Assembly (NCBI RefSeq): GCF_040812015.1
Contig: NZ_JBFNXJ010000001.1
Coordinates: 248,001 to 312,000, forward strand
Direction: 5' to 3'
Source of the DNA: Chitinivorax sp. PXF-14
GTDB taxonomy: Bacteria; Pseudomonadota; Gammaproteobacteria; Burkholderiales; SCOH01
Length of the DNA: 64,000 nucleotides
Positions 7,971 through 15,578 of this stretch are shown here, piece by piece (positions within the stretch are counted from its first letter, which is position 1; each line of letters begins with the position of its first letter). The notes beneath the pieces are model-generated. The model saw nothing but the letters and a program-made list of their open reading frames with translations, was not told the origin of the DNA and did no database searches. A program made the position numbers and the translations under genes.

Positions 7971-8969
7971 TTGGATACACTCGTCTATCGCAACGAGCGG
8001 ACCTTGTTCGTCGTCAAAGCCGTCATTTCCGCCATCGTCTGGATCGCGCTGCTGGTCGGCACGGTGGGCATCATGCTGATGTACCTGCTGTTTTTCTTCA
8101 TCGGCTACCTGTTTGCCCAATCGGGCCTGATTGCCTACCTGAAGGGTACGGCCGTGCGCATCTCGCCCGAGCAGTTCCCCGACCTGCATCAACGGCTTGA
8201 GCATTGCGCCGCGAGGCTGGGGCTCGACGATGTCCCCGAGGCGTATCTGTTGCACGCCAATGGGGCGTTCAACGCATTCGCTACCAAGTTCCTGTCGCGT
8301 CACTACGTGGTGCTGTTCTCCGACGTGGTCGATGCGCTCGACGACAGGCCCAATGCGCTCAATTTCTATCTCGGCCACGAGCTGGGCCACATCAAGCGCA
8401 GGCACCTGACCTGGGGCCCGCTGCTGTGGCCGGCCAGCATGATCCCATTGCTGGGGGCGGCCTATGCGCGGGCGTGCGAATACACCTGCGACCGCCACGG
8501 GCTGGCGTGCTGCGATGACCCGGCCGATGCGCGCCTGGGGCTCGCGGCACTAGCCGCCGGCGGGCGTCGCTGGAAGAGCATGAACCAGATTTCCTATATG
8601 AAGCAGGTGAAGGAAAGCAGCGGCTTCTGGATGTCCTTCCATGAGCTGGTGTCGGATTATCCCTGGCTCACCAAGCGCATCAACGCCATGCGCCAGCTTG
8701 GCGATGGCCGGGAGCCTGCCCAGCCGGGGCGTAACGTGTTTTCCTATGTGCTGGCGCTGTTCATTCCGCGCCTGGGGGTCGGCGGCGGAGGCGGTGGTGC
8801 GATCGTTACCATTGCCATGATCGGCGTCCTGGCGGCGGTGGCCCTCCCCGCTTACAAGGACTACCAGAAGCGCGCGGCATTGCAGCGCATGCATATGCTG
8901 CAGGCGCCCCAGGCTGAATTTGCACCCTCAGCGCTGGCGCTGCCAGAGCCGCCCGTCGCTGAGGAGTGA
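7971..8969 (+). CDS. M48 metallopeptidase with pilin-like C-terminal segment
   Basis: 332 residues. Two TM segments near the N-terminus (about 16-50) precede a zinc peptidase domain with HELGH at 136-140 and the likely third ligand Glu170 in ACEYTCDRHG. Downstream helices SFHELVSDYPWLTKRI are typical of M48 enzymes. A Gly-rich linker (271-276) leads to IAMIGVLAAVALPAYKDYQKRA at about 281-302, which closely matches the hydrophobic N-terminal helix of type IV pilins but lies at the wrong end of the protein. It probably works in membrane-protein quality control, but its target is unknown. TTG is the only start that fits the frame and homology. Confidence 0.82.
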   Translation: MDTLVYRNERTLFVVKAVISAIVWIALLVGTVGIMLMYLLFFFIGYLFAQSGLIAYLKGTAVRISPEQFPDLHQRLEHCAARLGLDDVPEAYLLHANGAFNAFATKFLSRHYVVLFSDVVDALDDRPNALNFYLGHELGHIKRRHLTWGPLLWPASMIPLLGAAYARACEYTCDRHGLACCDDPADARLGLAALAAGGRRWKSMNQISYMKQVKESSGFWMSFHELVSDYPWLTKRINAMRQLGDGREPAQPGRNVFSYVLALFIPRLGVGGGGGGAIVTIAMIGVLAAVALPAYKDYQKRAALQRMHMLQAPQAEFAPSALALPEPPVAEE

Positions 8970-9009
8970 GCCCTGGTGGGTGATTCGGGCTTCCGCCCGG
9001 TGATCGAGT

Positions 9010-9030
9010 GAGCCGGCGCAATGCCGGCTC
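9010..9030. terminator. hairpin between convergent M48 gene and comF
   Basis: GAGCCGGC-GCAAT-GCCGGCTC followed on the plus strand by CTTCATTT. Weak T-run; probably serves the convergent pair. Confidence 0.55.
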
Positions 9031-9032
9031 CT

Positions 9033-9746
9033 TCATTTGGCCTGGTGCGGCAGCGTGCGTGCCAGCACCAGTGTCTCGACCCGCGCGGCACCTGCCTGTC
9101 TGGCGACGCGGGCGAGCTCGTTGAGGCTGGCGCCGGTGGTCATCACGTCGTCGACCAGCAGCACGCGCAGGCCGTCGAGCCGAGCATGGCTGACGAATGC
9201 GCTCTTGATGTTGCGGACGCGCGCCTTCCACGGCAGGTCGGCCTGGTGGGGCGTCTCGCGCGGCTTGGCCAGGCTGTCGGCCTGAATCGTCAGGCCGTGG
9301 CGGGCCAGTGGCCGCGCCAGCTCCAGCGACTGGTTGAAACCGCGTTCGGCTAACCGGGCGGGTGACAGCGGCATCGGCAGCACGAGGTCGATCGCGCTCA
9401 GCTCGTGCTCGGCCAGCAGCGTCGCGAGTAGCGGCAGCAGGCTGATGCGGCGGCCATATTTTGCGGCGTGCAGCAGCGTGTCGAGGGGAAAGGCATACGC
9501 CAGGCTGCAGTGCGTGGCATCGAAGGCTGGCGGCTTGCGCAGGCAGGCGCCGCAGGTGGCGCCATCCAGCGTCGGCAGTGCACAGACCGGGCAGCGCGCC
9601 GCCGGCAGCCAGGGCAGGTCCGCCCGGCAAGGCGGGCAGAGTGCCGCCGTGCCGCTAGCAGTGCCGCACAGCACGCAGCTGGCTGGTAATAACCATTGCA
9701 TAATATTTGTGCAATGGTTTAGAAATTTGTTTGCATGGTTTGACAA
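9033..9746 (-). CDS. comF: ComF family phosphoribosyltransferase-like protein
   Basis: 237 residues if the TTG at 9746 is used, or 222 if the ATG at 9701 (MQWLLPASC) is used. An N-terminal zinc-finger-like Cys cluster (CVLCG, CPPC, CPVC, CGAC) precedes the PRTase domain with [14 protein letters not shown], the PRPP-binding motif, and the ComF hallmark [15 protein letters not shown]. ComF proteins support natural transformation and DNA uptake, although the reaction is uncertain. It is divergent from bioB; the intervening DNA contains a 10-bp inverted repeat that overlaps the alternative comF start. Confidence 0.88.
   Translation of the reverse strand: MSNHANKFLNHCTNIMQWLLPASCVLCGTASGTAALCPPCRADLPWLPAARCPVCALPTLDGATCGACLRKPPAFDATHCSLAYAFPLDTLLHAAKYGRRISLLPLLATLLAEHELSAIDLVLPMPLSPARLAERGFNQSLELARPLARHGLTIQADSLAKPRETPHQADLPWKARVRNIKSAFVSHARLDGLRVLLVDDVMTTGASLNELARVARQAGAARVETLVLARTLPHQAK
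9691..9719. promoter_or_regulatory. 10-bp perfect inverted repeat between comF and bioB
   Basis: AACCATTGCA-N9-TGCAATGGTT, with a partial third copy (TTGCATGGTTT) 12 bp further on. It lies 86 bp before the bioB start and over the start region of comF. The shape suits an operator. It does not match the BirA operator (TTGTAAACC half-sites) or the alphaproteobacterial BioR site as I know them. A TTGACA at 9740-9745 could be a -35 for bioB, but the -10 at the right spacing is poor. Confidence 0.45.
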
Positions 9747-9804
9747 CTGGCTTCGCTCTCATCGAAGATGCCGGCAACGCAACGAATTCAGGGCATTCCT
9801 CATC

Positions 9805-10794
9805 ATGAACGACGCCACTCTGCATTTCCACACCAAGGAAACCAAACAGCCGCACGCCACCAGCGTCAACTGGAGCGAGGCTGAGATCGAGGCGCTGTTC
9901 CAGCTGCCATTCAACGACCTGCTGTTCCGTGCGCAACTGACACACCGCGAGCATTTCGATGCCAACCGCGTGCAGCTGTCGACGCTGCTGAGCGTCAAGA
10001 CCGGCGGTTGTCCCGAGGATTGCGGCTATTGCCCGCAGTCGGTCCGCCACAGCACCGGCGTGGAAAACCAGGAGATGCTCGAACTCGACACCGTGCTCGA
10101 CGCCGCGCGTGCGGCCAAGGCCGCCGGTGCCAGCCGCTTCTGCATGGGTGCGGCCTGGCGCGGGCCGAAGCAGAAGGATCTCGAGCACATCAAGGAGATG
10201 GTCAGCAGCGTCAAGGCGCTGGGCCTCGAAACCTGTGCCACGCTGGGCATGCTCAAGGAAGGCCAGGCCGAGCAGCTGCGCGACGCCGGCCTCGACTACT
10301 ACAACCACAATCTCGATACCGCGCCCGAGAAGTACGGCGACATCATCCACACGCGCGACTACGACGACCGCCTCGATACTCTGCGCAAGGTGCGCGATGC
10401 CGGCATTCACGTGTGCTGTGGCGGTATCGTTGGCATGGGCGAGACGCGCAGCGAGCGTGCCGGCCTGATTGCCCAGCTCGCCAATCTCGATCCGCAGCCG
10501 GATTCGGTGCCGATCAACAATCTGGTGCAGGTGCCCGGTACGCCGCTCAATGGCACCGAGACACTGGACTGGACCGAGTTCGTGCGCACCATTGCGGTTG
10601 CCCGCATCACCATGCCGCGTTCCTTCGTGCGGCTGTCCGCCGGGCGCCAGGAAATGCCCGAGGCGATGCAGGCGCTATGCTTCATGGCCGGTGCGAATTC
10701 GATCTTCTACGGCGACAAGCTGCTCACCACCGGCAACCCGGAAATCGAGCGCGACCGCCAGTTGCTGGCCAAGCTCGACATCCAGTCGCTTTGA
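9805..10794 (+). CDS. bioB: biotin synthase
   Basis: 329-residue radical-SAM enzyme inserting sulfur into dethiobiotin, the last step of biotin synthesis. The cluster motif CPEDCGYC (CxxxCxxC) binds the 4Fe-4S cluster. The [17 protein letters not shown] and [11 protein letters not shown] segments are diagnostic, and the Arg in RLSAGRQEM is a 2Fe-2S ligand. The ATG at 9805 was chosen because upstream in-frame sequence is not BioB-like. First gene of the biotin cluster, with 110 bp before bioF. Confidence 0.97.
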   Translation: MNDATLHFHTKETKQPHATSVNWSEAEIEALFQLPFNDLLFRAQLTHREHFDANRVQLSTLLSVKTGGCPEDCGYCPQSVRHSTGVENQEMLELDTVLDAARAAKAAGASRFCMGAAWRGPKQKDLEHIKEMVSSVKALGLETCATLGMLKEGQAEQLRDAGLDYYNHNLDTAPEKYGDIIHTRDYDDRLDTLRKVRDAGIHVCCGGIVGMGETRSERAGLIAQLANLDPQPDSVPINNLVQVPGTPLNGTETLDWTEFVRTIAVARITMPRSFVRLSAGRQEMPEAMQALCFMAGANSIFYGDKLLTTGNPEIERDRQLLAKLDIQSL

Positions 10795-10904
10795 CCAATC
10801 ACGGCGCCCGTATATAGTGAAGGGGCTGCCCTGTCCGTCCGCGCCTGTCGCGGCGGCAGGCGTGGCCGGGCGCCACGGCCTTTCCGCGTGCGTTTGAGAT
10901 ATCC

Positions 10905-12059
10905 ATGCCACTTCCCGACTTGCACGCCGCCTTGAAACAACTCGACGAACAGGGCCTGCTTCGCCAGCGCCGCGTACTGGAATCGCCCCAGGGCGCGCAT
11001 GTACTGATCGATGGCAAGCCCTATATCGCCTTTGCCAGCAACGACTATCTCGGTCTCGCCGGCCATCCGGAGCTGATCGAGGCGACGCGCCAGGCCGTGC
11101 TCAATTGGGGCGTCGGCGGTGGCGCATCGCATCTGGTGGCGGGGCATTTCAGCGCGCACGAGGCGCTCGAGACTGTCCTGGCGCGGTTCGTCGGGCGCGA
11201 TGCGGCCTTGCTGTTTTCCACCGGCTACATGGCCAATCTCGGCGTGGTGACGGCGCTGGCGGGGCGCGAGGCGGCGATTTTCGCCGACAAGCTCAACCAT
11301 GCCTCGCTCAATGATGCCTGCCTGTTGTCGCGCGCCCATTTCAAGCGCTTCGCCCACAACGACATGGCCATGCTTGAGCGCCTGCTGGCCGAGTCGAACC
11401 ACGATACCAAGCTGATCGTTGTCGACGCGGTCTACAGCATGGATGGCGACCAGGCACCGGTCAGCGAGCTGGTGCGGCTCGCCGACCGGTACGATGCCTG
11501 GCTGCTGCTCGACGATGCGCACGGTTTCGGCGTGCTCGGGCCGGACGGGCGCGGCTCGCTGGTCGCGCACCAGGTCAGCTCGCCGCGCGTGATCTACATG
11601 GCCACGCTGGGCAAGGCTGCTGGCGTGGCTGGCGCGTTCGTTGCCGGCACGCAGGACATGATCGACTGGCTAACCCAGCGTGCCCGCACCTATATTTACA
11701 CCACGGCCCAGCCTCCGATGCTGGCCGAAACCCTGCTCAAGAGTGTGGAGCTGATCGAGCGCGAGTCGTGGCGGCGCGAACACCTGCGCAAGCTGATCGC
11801 TGTGCTGCGCAAGGGACTGTCCGCCTCACCGTGGACCCTGATGCCGTCGGAGACGCCGATCCAGCCGCTGCTCATCGGCGACAACGCCGAGGCGCTGCGC
11901 GTGTCGGAGCAATTGCGCGATGCCGGTTTCTGGGTGCCCGCGATCCGGCCACCAACTGTCGCACCAGGGACGGCACGGCTGCGCATCTCGCTGTCGGCTG
12001 CGCATCTAGAGCAGGATGTCGAAAATTTGTGCGGCGCTATATTACGTTGTGCGCAATAA
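10905..12059 (+). CDS. bioF: 8-amino-7-oxononanoate synthase
   Basis: 384-residue PLP-dependent alpha-oxoamine synthase. It condenses pimeloyl-ACP with alanine to give KAPA, the first dedicated ring-building step of biotin synthesis. The PLP site shows as LLLDDAHGFGVLG and the Schiff-base Lys in ATLGKAAGVAGAF. The GVGGGASHLVAGH segment is typical. The 110-bp gap before it holds a GC-rich imperfect hairpin (about 10848-10886), which could be an internal attenuator, though the T-run is short. Confidence 0.96.
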   Translation: MPLPDLHAALKQLDEQGLLRQRRVLESPQGAHVLIDGKPYIAFASNDYLGLAGHPELIEATRQAVLNWGVGGGASHLVAGHFSAHEALETVLARFVGRDAALLFSTGYMANLGVVTALAGREAAIFADKLNHASLNDACLLSRAHFKRFAHNDMAMLERLLAESNHDTKLIVVDAVYSMDGDQAPVSELVRLADRYDAWLLLDDAHGFGVLGPDGRGSLVAHQVSSPRVIYMATLGKAAGVAGAFVAGTQDMIDWLTQRARTYIYTTAQPPMLAETLLKSVELIERESWRREHLRKLIAVLRKGLSASPWTLMPSETPIQPLLIGDNAEALRVSEQLRDAGFWVPAIRPPTVAPGTARLRISLSAAHLEQDVENLCGAILRCAQ

Positions 12060-12092
12060 TCGCGCCTTTCGCAAGGCATTGGTGCTAACCCT

Positions 12093-12620
12093 ATGATCAC
12101 AATCGGTAAAAAGACTTCCCTGCTGTTCATCGCGCCTGTCGCCATCTGGGCGGCCCAGGCCGTGGCCGGCGATACCTATCCCACGAGCCCGAAATCGGTC
12201 GTCGAGGCATATGTGTCGGCGGATGCGACGGGTGATGCCATGCAGGGCAAAACCTGGGCGAACGTACAGAAATTTACCACCTGGCCCGCCTCCTACAGCT
12301 GGGATGGCTGCCTGGTGGTGAAGACGCACGATATCGGCGCACCGAGCGAGGCAGGCGGCAAGACACAGGTCACCGTCACCTATGATGTCATCGGTGAATT
12401 CGACGGCGTGCGCATGGCGCTGGCCCCGCGCAAGGACCAGCTGACGCTGGAACTGGCGCAGCAGGGCGGCCAGTGGAAGATCGGCGGCGAGCCCGCCAAG
12501 CCCAGGTTGAGCCCGCAGGCGGCGCTGCCGCTGCTGAAGGACGCGCTGGAGCAGGCCAAAGCGATGGGCGACGACGTGGTCAAGGCGCAGATCGAAGAGA
12601 GCATCGCCGCGCTCAAGTAA
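12093..12620 (+). CDS. secreted protein of unknown function in the biotin cluster
   Basis: 175 residues. A signal peptide (KKTSLLFIAPVAIWAAQAVAG) is followed by about 150 residues of mixed alpha/beta, including SPKSVVEAYVSADATGD and a strand-rich middle (TQVTVTYDVIGEFDGV). This order recalls NTF2/SnoaL-like domains, but I see no decisive motif. It is inserted between bioF (33 bp gap) and bioH (14 bp gap) and is probably cotranscribed. A role in biotin synthesis is not expected for an exported protein. Confidence 0.6.
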   Translation: MITIGKKTSLLFIAPVAIWAAQAVAGDTYPTSPKSVVEAYVSADATGDAMQGKTWANVQKFTTWPASYSWDGCLVVKTHDIGAPSEAGGKTQVTVTYDVIGEFDGVRMALAPRKDQLTLELAQQGGQWKIGGEPAKPRLSPQAALPLLKDALEQAKAMGDDVVKAQIEESIAALK

Positions 12621-12634
12621 TATCGAAGGAATAC

Positions 12635-13396
12635 ATGTCGCTACACATCGAGACTCTGGGCCGTGGGCCGAATCTGGTCATGCTGCACGGCTGGGCGATG
12701 CATGGCGGCATCTGGCATGGCGTGGCAGAGGCGCTGGCCGAGCACTTCTGCGTACACCTGGTCGATCTGCCGGGGCATGGCCTGAGCCCGGCGGTCGAGC
12801 CCTACAGCCTCGATGCGATTGCAGAGCGCGTCGCAGGCGAATTCCCGCTGCCGGTCCATGTGCTGGGCTGGTCGCTCGGCGGTGCGGTGGCGTTGCGCTG
12901 GGCGCTCAGCCATCCGTCTGCGGTCGACAAGCTGGTGCTGGTGGCCAGCTCGCCGTGTTTCGCCCAGCGCGAGGATTGGCCAACGGCCATGCAGCACGAG
13001 GTGCTCGGGCGGTTTGCCCAGGAGCTGCAGGCCGACTACGAGGGCACCTTGAAACGCTTCATCGCCCTACAGGCGCTGGGCGGCCAGGCCTCACGCGAGG
13101 TGCTGAAGGCCTTGCAGGCGAGGCTGTTCGAACGCGGCCGGCCCGACCCGGTGGTGATGAGGCAGGGCCTCGACATCCTGCGCGATGTCGATCTGCGCCC
13201 CGAGCTCCAGCATCTCGACCCGCCGACCTTGCTGATCTATGGCGAGCGTGACGGGCTGACGCCGGCCCCAGTGGGGCGCTGGCTCGCATCCAGGCTGCCC
13301 GATGCCGAGCTGGAAATGCTCAAGGACAGCGCGCACGCGCCGTTCATTTCCCACCCCGAACGCTTTGTCGAACGGGTTTGCCAGTTTCTGAAGTGA
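12635..13396 (+). CDS. bioH: pimeloyl-[ACP] methyl ester esterase
   Basis: 253-residue alpha/beta hydrolase. VMLHGWAMHGGIW is the oxyanion-hole region, GWSLGG carries the nucleophile Ser, YGERDGLTP the Asp, and DSAHAPFISHPE the catalytic His. It removes the methyl group from pimeloyl-ACP methyl ester, ending the BioC-BioH route to pimeloyl-ACP. The start at 12635 is preceded by CGAAGGA. A longer frame upstream overlaps the previous gene and is not conserved. Confidence 0.93.
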   Translation: MSLHIETLGRGPNLVMLHGWAMHGGIWHGVAEALAEHFCVHLVDLPGHGLSPAVEPYSLDAIAERVAGEFPLPVHVLGWSLGGAVALRWALSHPSAVDKLVLVASSPCFAQREDWPTAMQHEVLGRFAQELQADYEGTLKRFIALQALGGQASREVLKALQARLFERGRPDPVVMRQGLDILRDVDLRPELQHLDPPTLLIYGERDGLTPAPVGRWLASRLPDAELEMLKDSAHAPFISHPERFVERVCQFLK

Positions 13397-13400
13397 TCGC

Positions 13401-13985
13401 ATGTACATTCCACATTCCTTTGCCGCGACGGATGAGTCCAGGCTGTTTGCGCTGATGCGCGACAACCCGTTTGCCACGCTGGTGTCGCCCGGCCAGGCCG
13501 GGCCTCAGATCGCCCACCTGCCGTTATTGTTCGACGCAGATCGGCGCGTGCTGTGCGGCCATTTCGCGGCCGCCAACCCGCAGTCTGGCGCGGAAGGTGC
13601 CGTCGTCGCCGTGTTTCATGGCCCCCATGCCTATGTGTCGCCGAGCTGGTACGTCAACCCCGGCGTGCCGACCTGGAACTATGCCACCGTGCACGTGCAC
13701 GGACAGTTGCGCCACATCGCCGATGCTGACGCCAAGCTGGCGCAGATGCGCGAGCTGGTCGCGGCGTTTGAGCCAGACGGCGCCTGGACGCTCGATCAGG
13801 CGCCGAATCTGGCGCACATGCTGGAGCACATCTTGACATTCGAGATCGCCATCGAGACGATCGAAGGCAAGTTCAAGATGAGCCAGAACCGGCCGGCGGA
13901 TCGCCCCGGCGTGATCGAGGCGCTGGCCGCCAGCCCGTACCCAGAAGACCGGCGCACCGCGGCCTTCATGCTGGAGCAGCCATGA
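13401..13985 (+). CDS. PaiB-family FMN-binding protein
   Basis: 194-residue FMN-binding split-barrel protein of the PaiB family. Visible signatures are the N-terminal YIPHSFAATDE, HLPLLFD, PHAYVSPSWY followed by PTWNYATVHVHG, and the C-terminal GKFKMSQNRPADRPGV. Some PaiB proteins are called negative transcriptional regulators, but others are flavin-binding proteins without DNA-binding evidence. It starts 4 bp after bioH and overlaps bioC by 4 bp (ATGA), so it is tightly built into the biotin operon. A link to biotin chemistry is unproven. Confidence 0.85.
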   Translation: MYIPHSFAATDESRLFALMRDNPFATLVSPGQAGPQIAHLPLLFDADRRVLCGHFAAANPQSGAEGAVVAVFHGPHAYVSPSWYVNPGVPTWNYATVHVHGQLRHIADADAKLAQMRELVAAFEPDGAWTLDQAPNLAHMLEHILTFEIAIETIEGKFKMSQNRPADRPGVIEALAASPYPEDRRTAAFMLEQP

Positions 13986-14884
13986 GCGAGCCGTTCTACA
14001 CCGACAAGCAGCAGGTCAGGCGCTCGTTCGAGCGCGCGGCCGATAGCTACGATGCCGCCGCCGTGCTGCAGCGCGAAGTAAGCGACCGCATGCAGGCTCG
14101 CCTCGACTACATCAAGCATCTGCCCGCATGGCTGCTCGATGCGGGCTCCGGCACCGGCTACGGCACGCGCAAGCTGCGCGAGCAGTACCCCGACGCGCGC
14201 GTCATCGAGCTCGACTTGGCGCTGGGCATGCTGCAGGTGTCGGCGGGGCAGGCCGCGTGGTGGAAGAAGCACCTGCCCTTCATCAAGCACAGCCGTCCGC
14301 CACAGGTCTGCGGTGACATCGAGCGCCTGCCGCTTGGGGATGCCTCGGTGGACATGGTGTGGTCCAACCTCGCGATCCAGTGGTGCAATACGCCGGACCT
14401 GGCGTTTGCCGAATTCCATCGCGTGCTGAAGCCGGAAGGCCTGCTGATGTTCGCCACGCTGGGCCCCGACACACTGAAGGAGCTACGCCAGGCGTTCAGC
14501 GGGCTCGACGGGCATACCCATGTGAACAAGTTCATCGACATGCACGACATCGGCGATGCGCTGGTGCGGGCGGGCTTCAGCGAGCCGGTGATGGACATGG
14601 AAAACATCACCCTGACCTACGATTCGGTCAGGGCCGTGATGGCCGATCTCAAGGCCATCGGCGCGCACAACGTCACGCAGGGTCGCGGCCAGGGCCTCAT
14701 GGGCAAGCAGCGCTGGCAGCAGGTACTCGACAACTACGAGAAACTGCGCCGAGACGGCCGCCTGCCGGCGACTTACGAGGTCGTTTACGGCCACGCCTGG
14801 CGCCCGCAGCCGAAACCGCCGACGCAGCTCGCCGATGGCCGCCAGATCATCGAGTTTCGCCCGCGCCCCAAGCCCGACGCCTGA
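13982..14884 (+). CDS. bioC: malonyl-[ACP] O-methyltransferase
   Basis: 300-residue class I SAM methyltransferase. The N-terminal VRRSFERAADSYDAAAVLQ is the BioC signature, LLDAGSGTGYGT is motif I, and SNLAIQWCNTPD and FATLGPDTLKELR follow. BioC methylates malonyl-ACP so that it can be extended by fatty-acid enzymes to pimeloyl-ACP methyl ester, which BioH cleaves. It overlaps the PaiB-like gene by 4 bp and is followed 6 bp later by bioD. Confidence 0.95.
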   Translation: MSEPFYTDKQQVRRSFERAADSYDAAAVLQREVSDRMQARLDYIKHLPAWLLDAGSGTGYGTRKLREQYPDARVIELDLALGMLQVSAGQAAWWKKHLPFIKHSRPPQVCGDIERLPLGDASVDMVWSNLAIQWCNTPDLAFAEFHRVLKPEGLLMFATLGPDTLKELRQAFSGLDGHTHVNKFIDMHDIGDALVRAGFSEPVMDMENITLTYDSVRAVMADLKAIGAHNVTQGRGQGLMGKQRWQQVLDNYEKLRRDGRLPATYEVVYGHAWRPQPKPPTQLADGRQIIEFRPRPKPDA

Positions 14885-14890
14885 GCGGCC

Positions 14891-15571
14891 ATGAGCGCAT
14901 TCTTCGTCACCGGCACCGATACCGAGGTCGGCAAGACCTTCGTTACCAGCCTCTTGCTGCGTGAACTCAATCAGCGCGGGATGAGCGCGCTGGGCATGAA
15001 ACCGATCGCTTCGGGCTGTTACTCCGGCCCCGAGGGGCTCACCAACGAGGATGTCGAGGCGCTGCTGGCGGCTGGCCACCATGCGGTGCCGCGTGCGCTG
15101 CTCAACCCCTATGCCTTCGAGCCGCCGATCTCGCCGCATCTCGCCGCCACCCGTGCCGGGGTCGAGATCGATGTCGAACGTATCAGGCTGAACTTCGGTG
15201 AGCTGGCGCGGCAGGCGGATTGCGTGCTGGTCGAAGGGGCGGGCGGTTGGCATGCGCCGATCTCGGCGCAGGCCGACATGGCCGATCTGGCGTATGCCCT
15301 GGGGCTGCCGGTGATCCTAGTGGTCGGCATGCGGCTCGGCTGCCTCAACCACGCCATCCTCTCGGCACGCGCCATCGAGGCCAGCGGTTGCTCGCTGGTC
15401 GGCTGGGTGGCCAACCGCATCGCACCCGAGATGCGCGAATTCGAGGCCAATCTGGCCACGCTCGAAGCCAGGCTGCCCGCGCCGCTGCTCGGCGTCGTCC
15501 CGCATGCGGTGCCGGGCGAGCCGCCCCGGCTGCTCCGCGCTTCGCTCACGGCCCTGCTGGCGCGCGGCTGA
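14891..15571 (+). CDS. bioD: dethiobiotin synthetase
   Basis: 226 residues. The P-loop GTDTEVGKT near the N-terminus, GMKPIASG, and VEGAGGWHAPI are conserved in ATP-dependent carboxylation of DAPA to dethiobiotin. It is the last gene of the cluster; no bioA (DAPA aminotransferase) is found in the window, so that step must be encoded elsewhere. The stop is 7 bp from the end of the convergent DUF2339 gene. Confidence 0.95.
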   Translation: MSAFFVTGTDTEVGKTFVTSLLLRELNQRGMSALGMKPIASGCYSGPEGLTNEDVEALLAAGHHAVPRALLNPYAFEPPISPHLAATRAGVEIDVERIRLNFGELARQADCVLVEGAGGWHAPISAQADMADLAYALGLPVILVVGMRLGCLNHAILSARAIEASGCSLVGWVANRIAPEMREFEANLATLEARLPAPLLGVVPHAVPGEPPRLLRASLTALLARG

Positions 15572-15578
15572 TCCGCCG

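Noticed and set aside
10848-10886. GC-rich hairpin between bioB and bioF as a terminator
   Set aside because: The stem is imperfect and the T-run is only three bases, so it is mentioned under bioF but not called.
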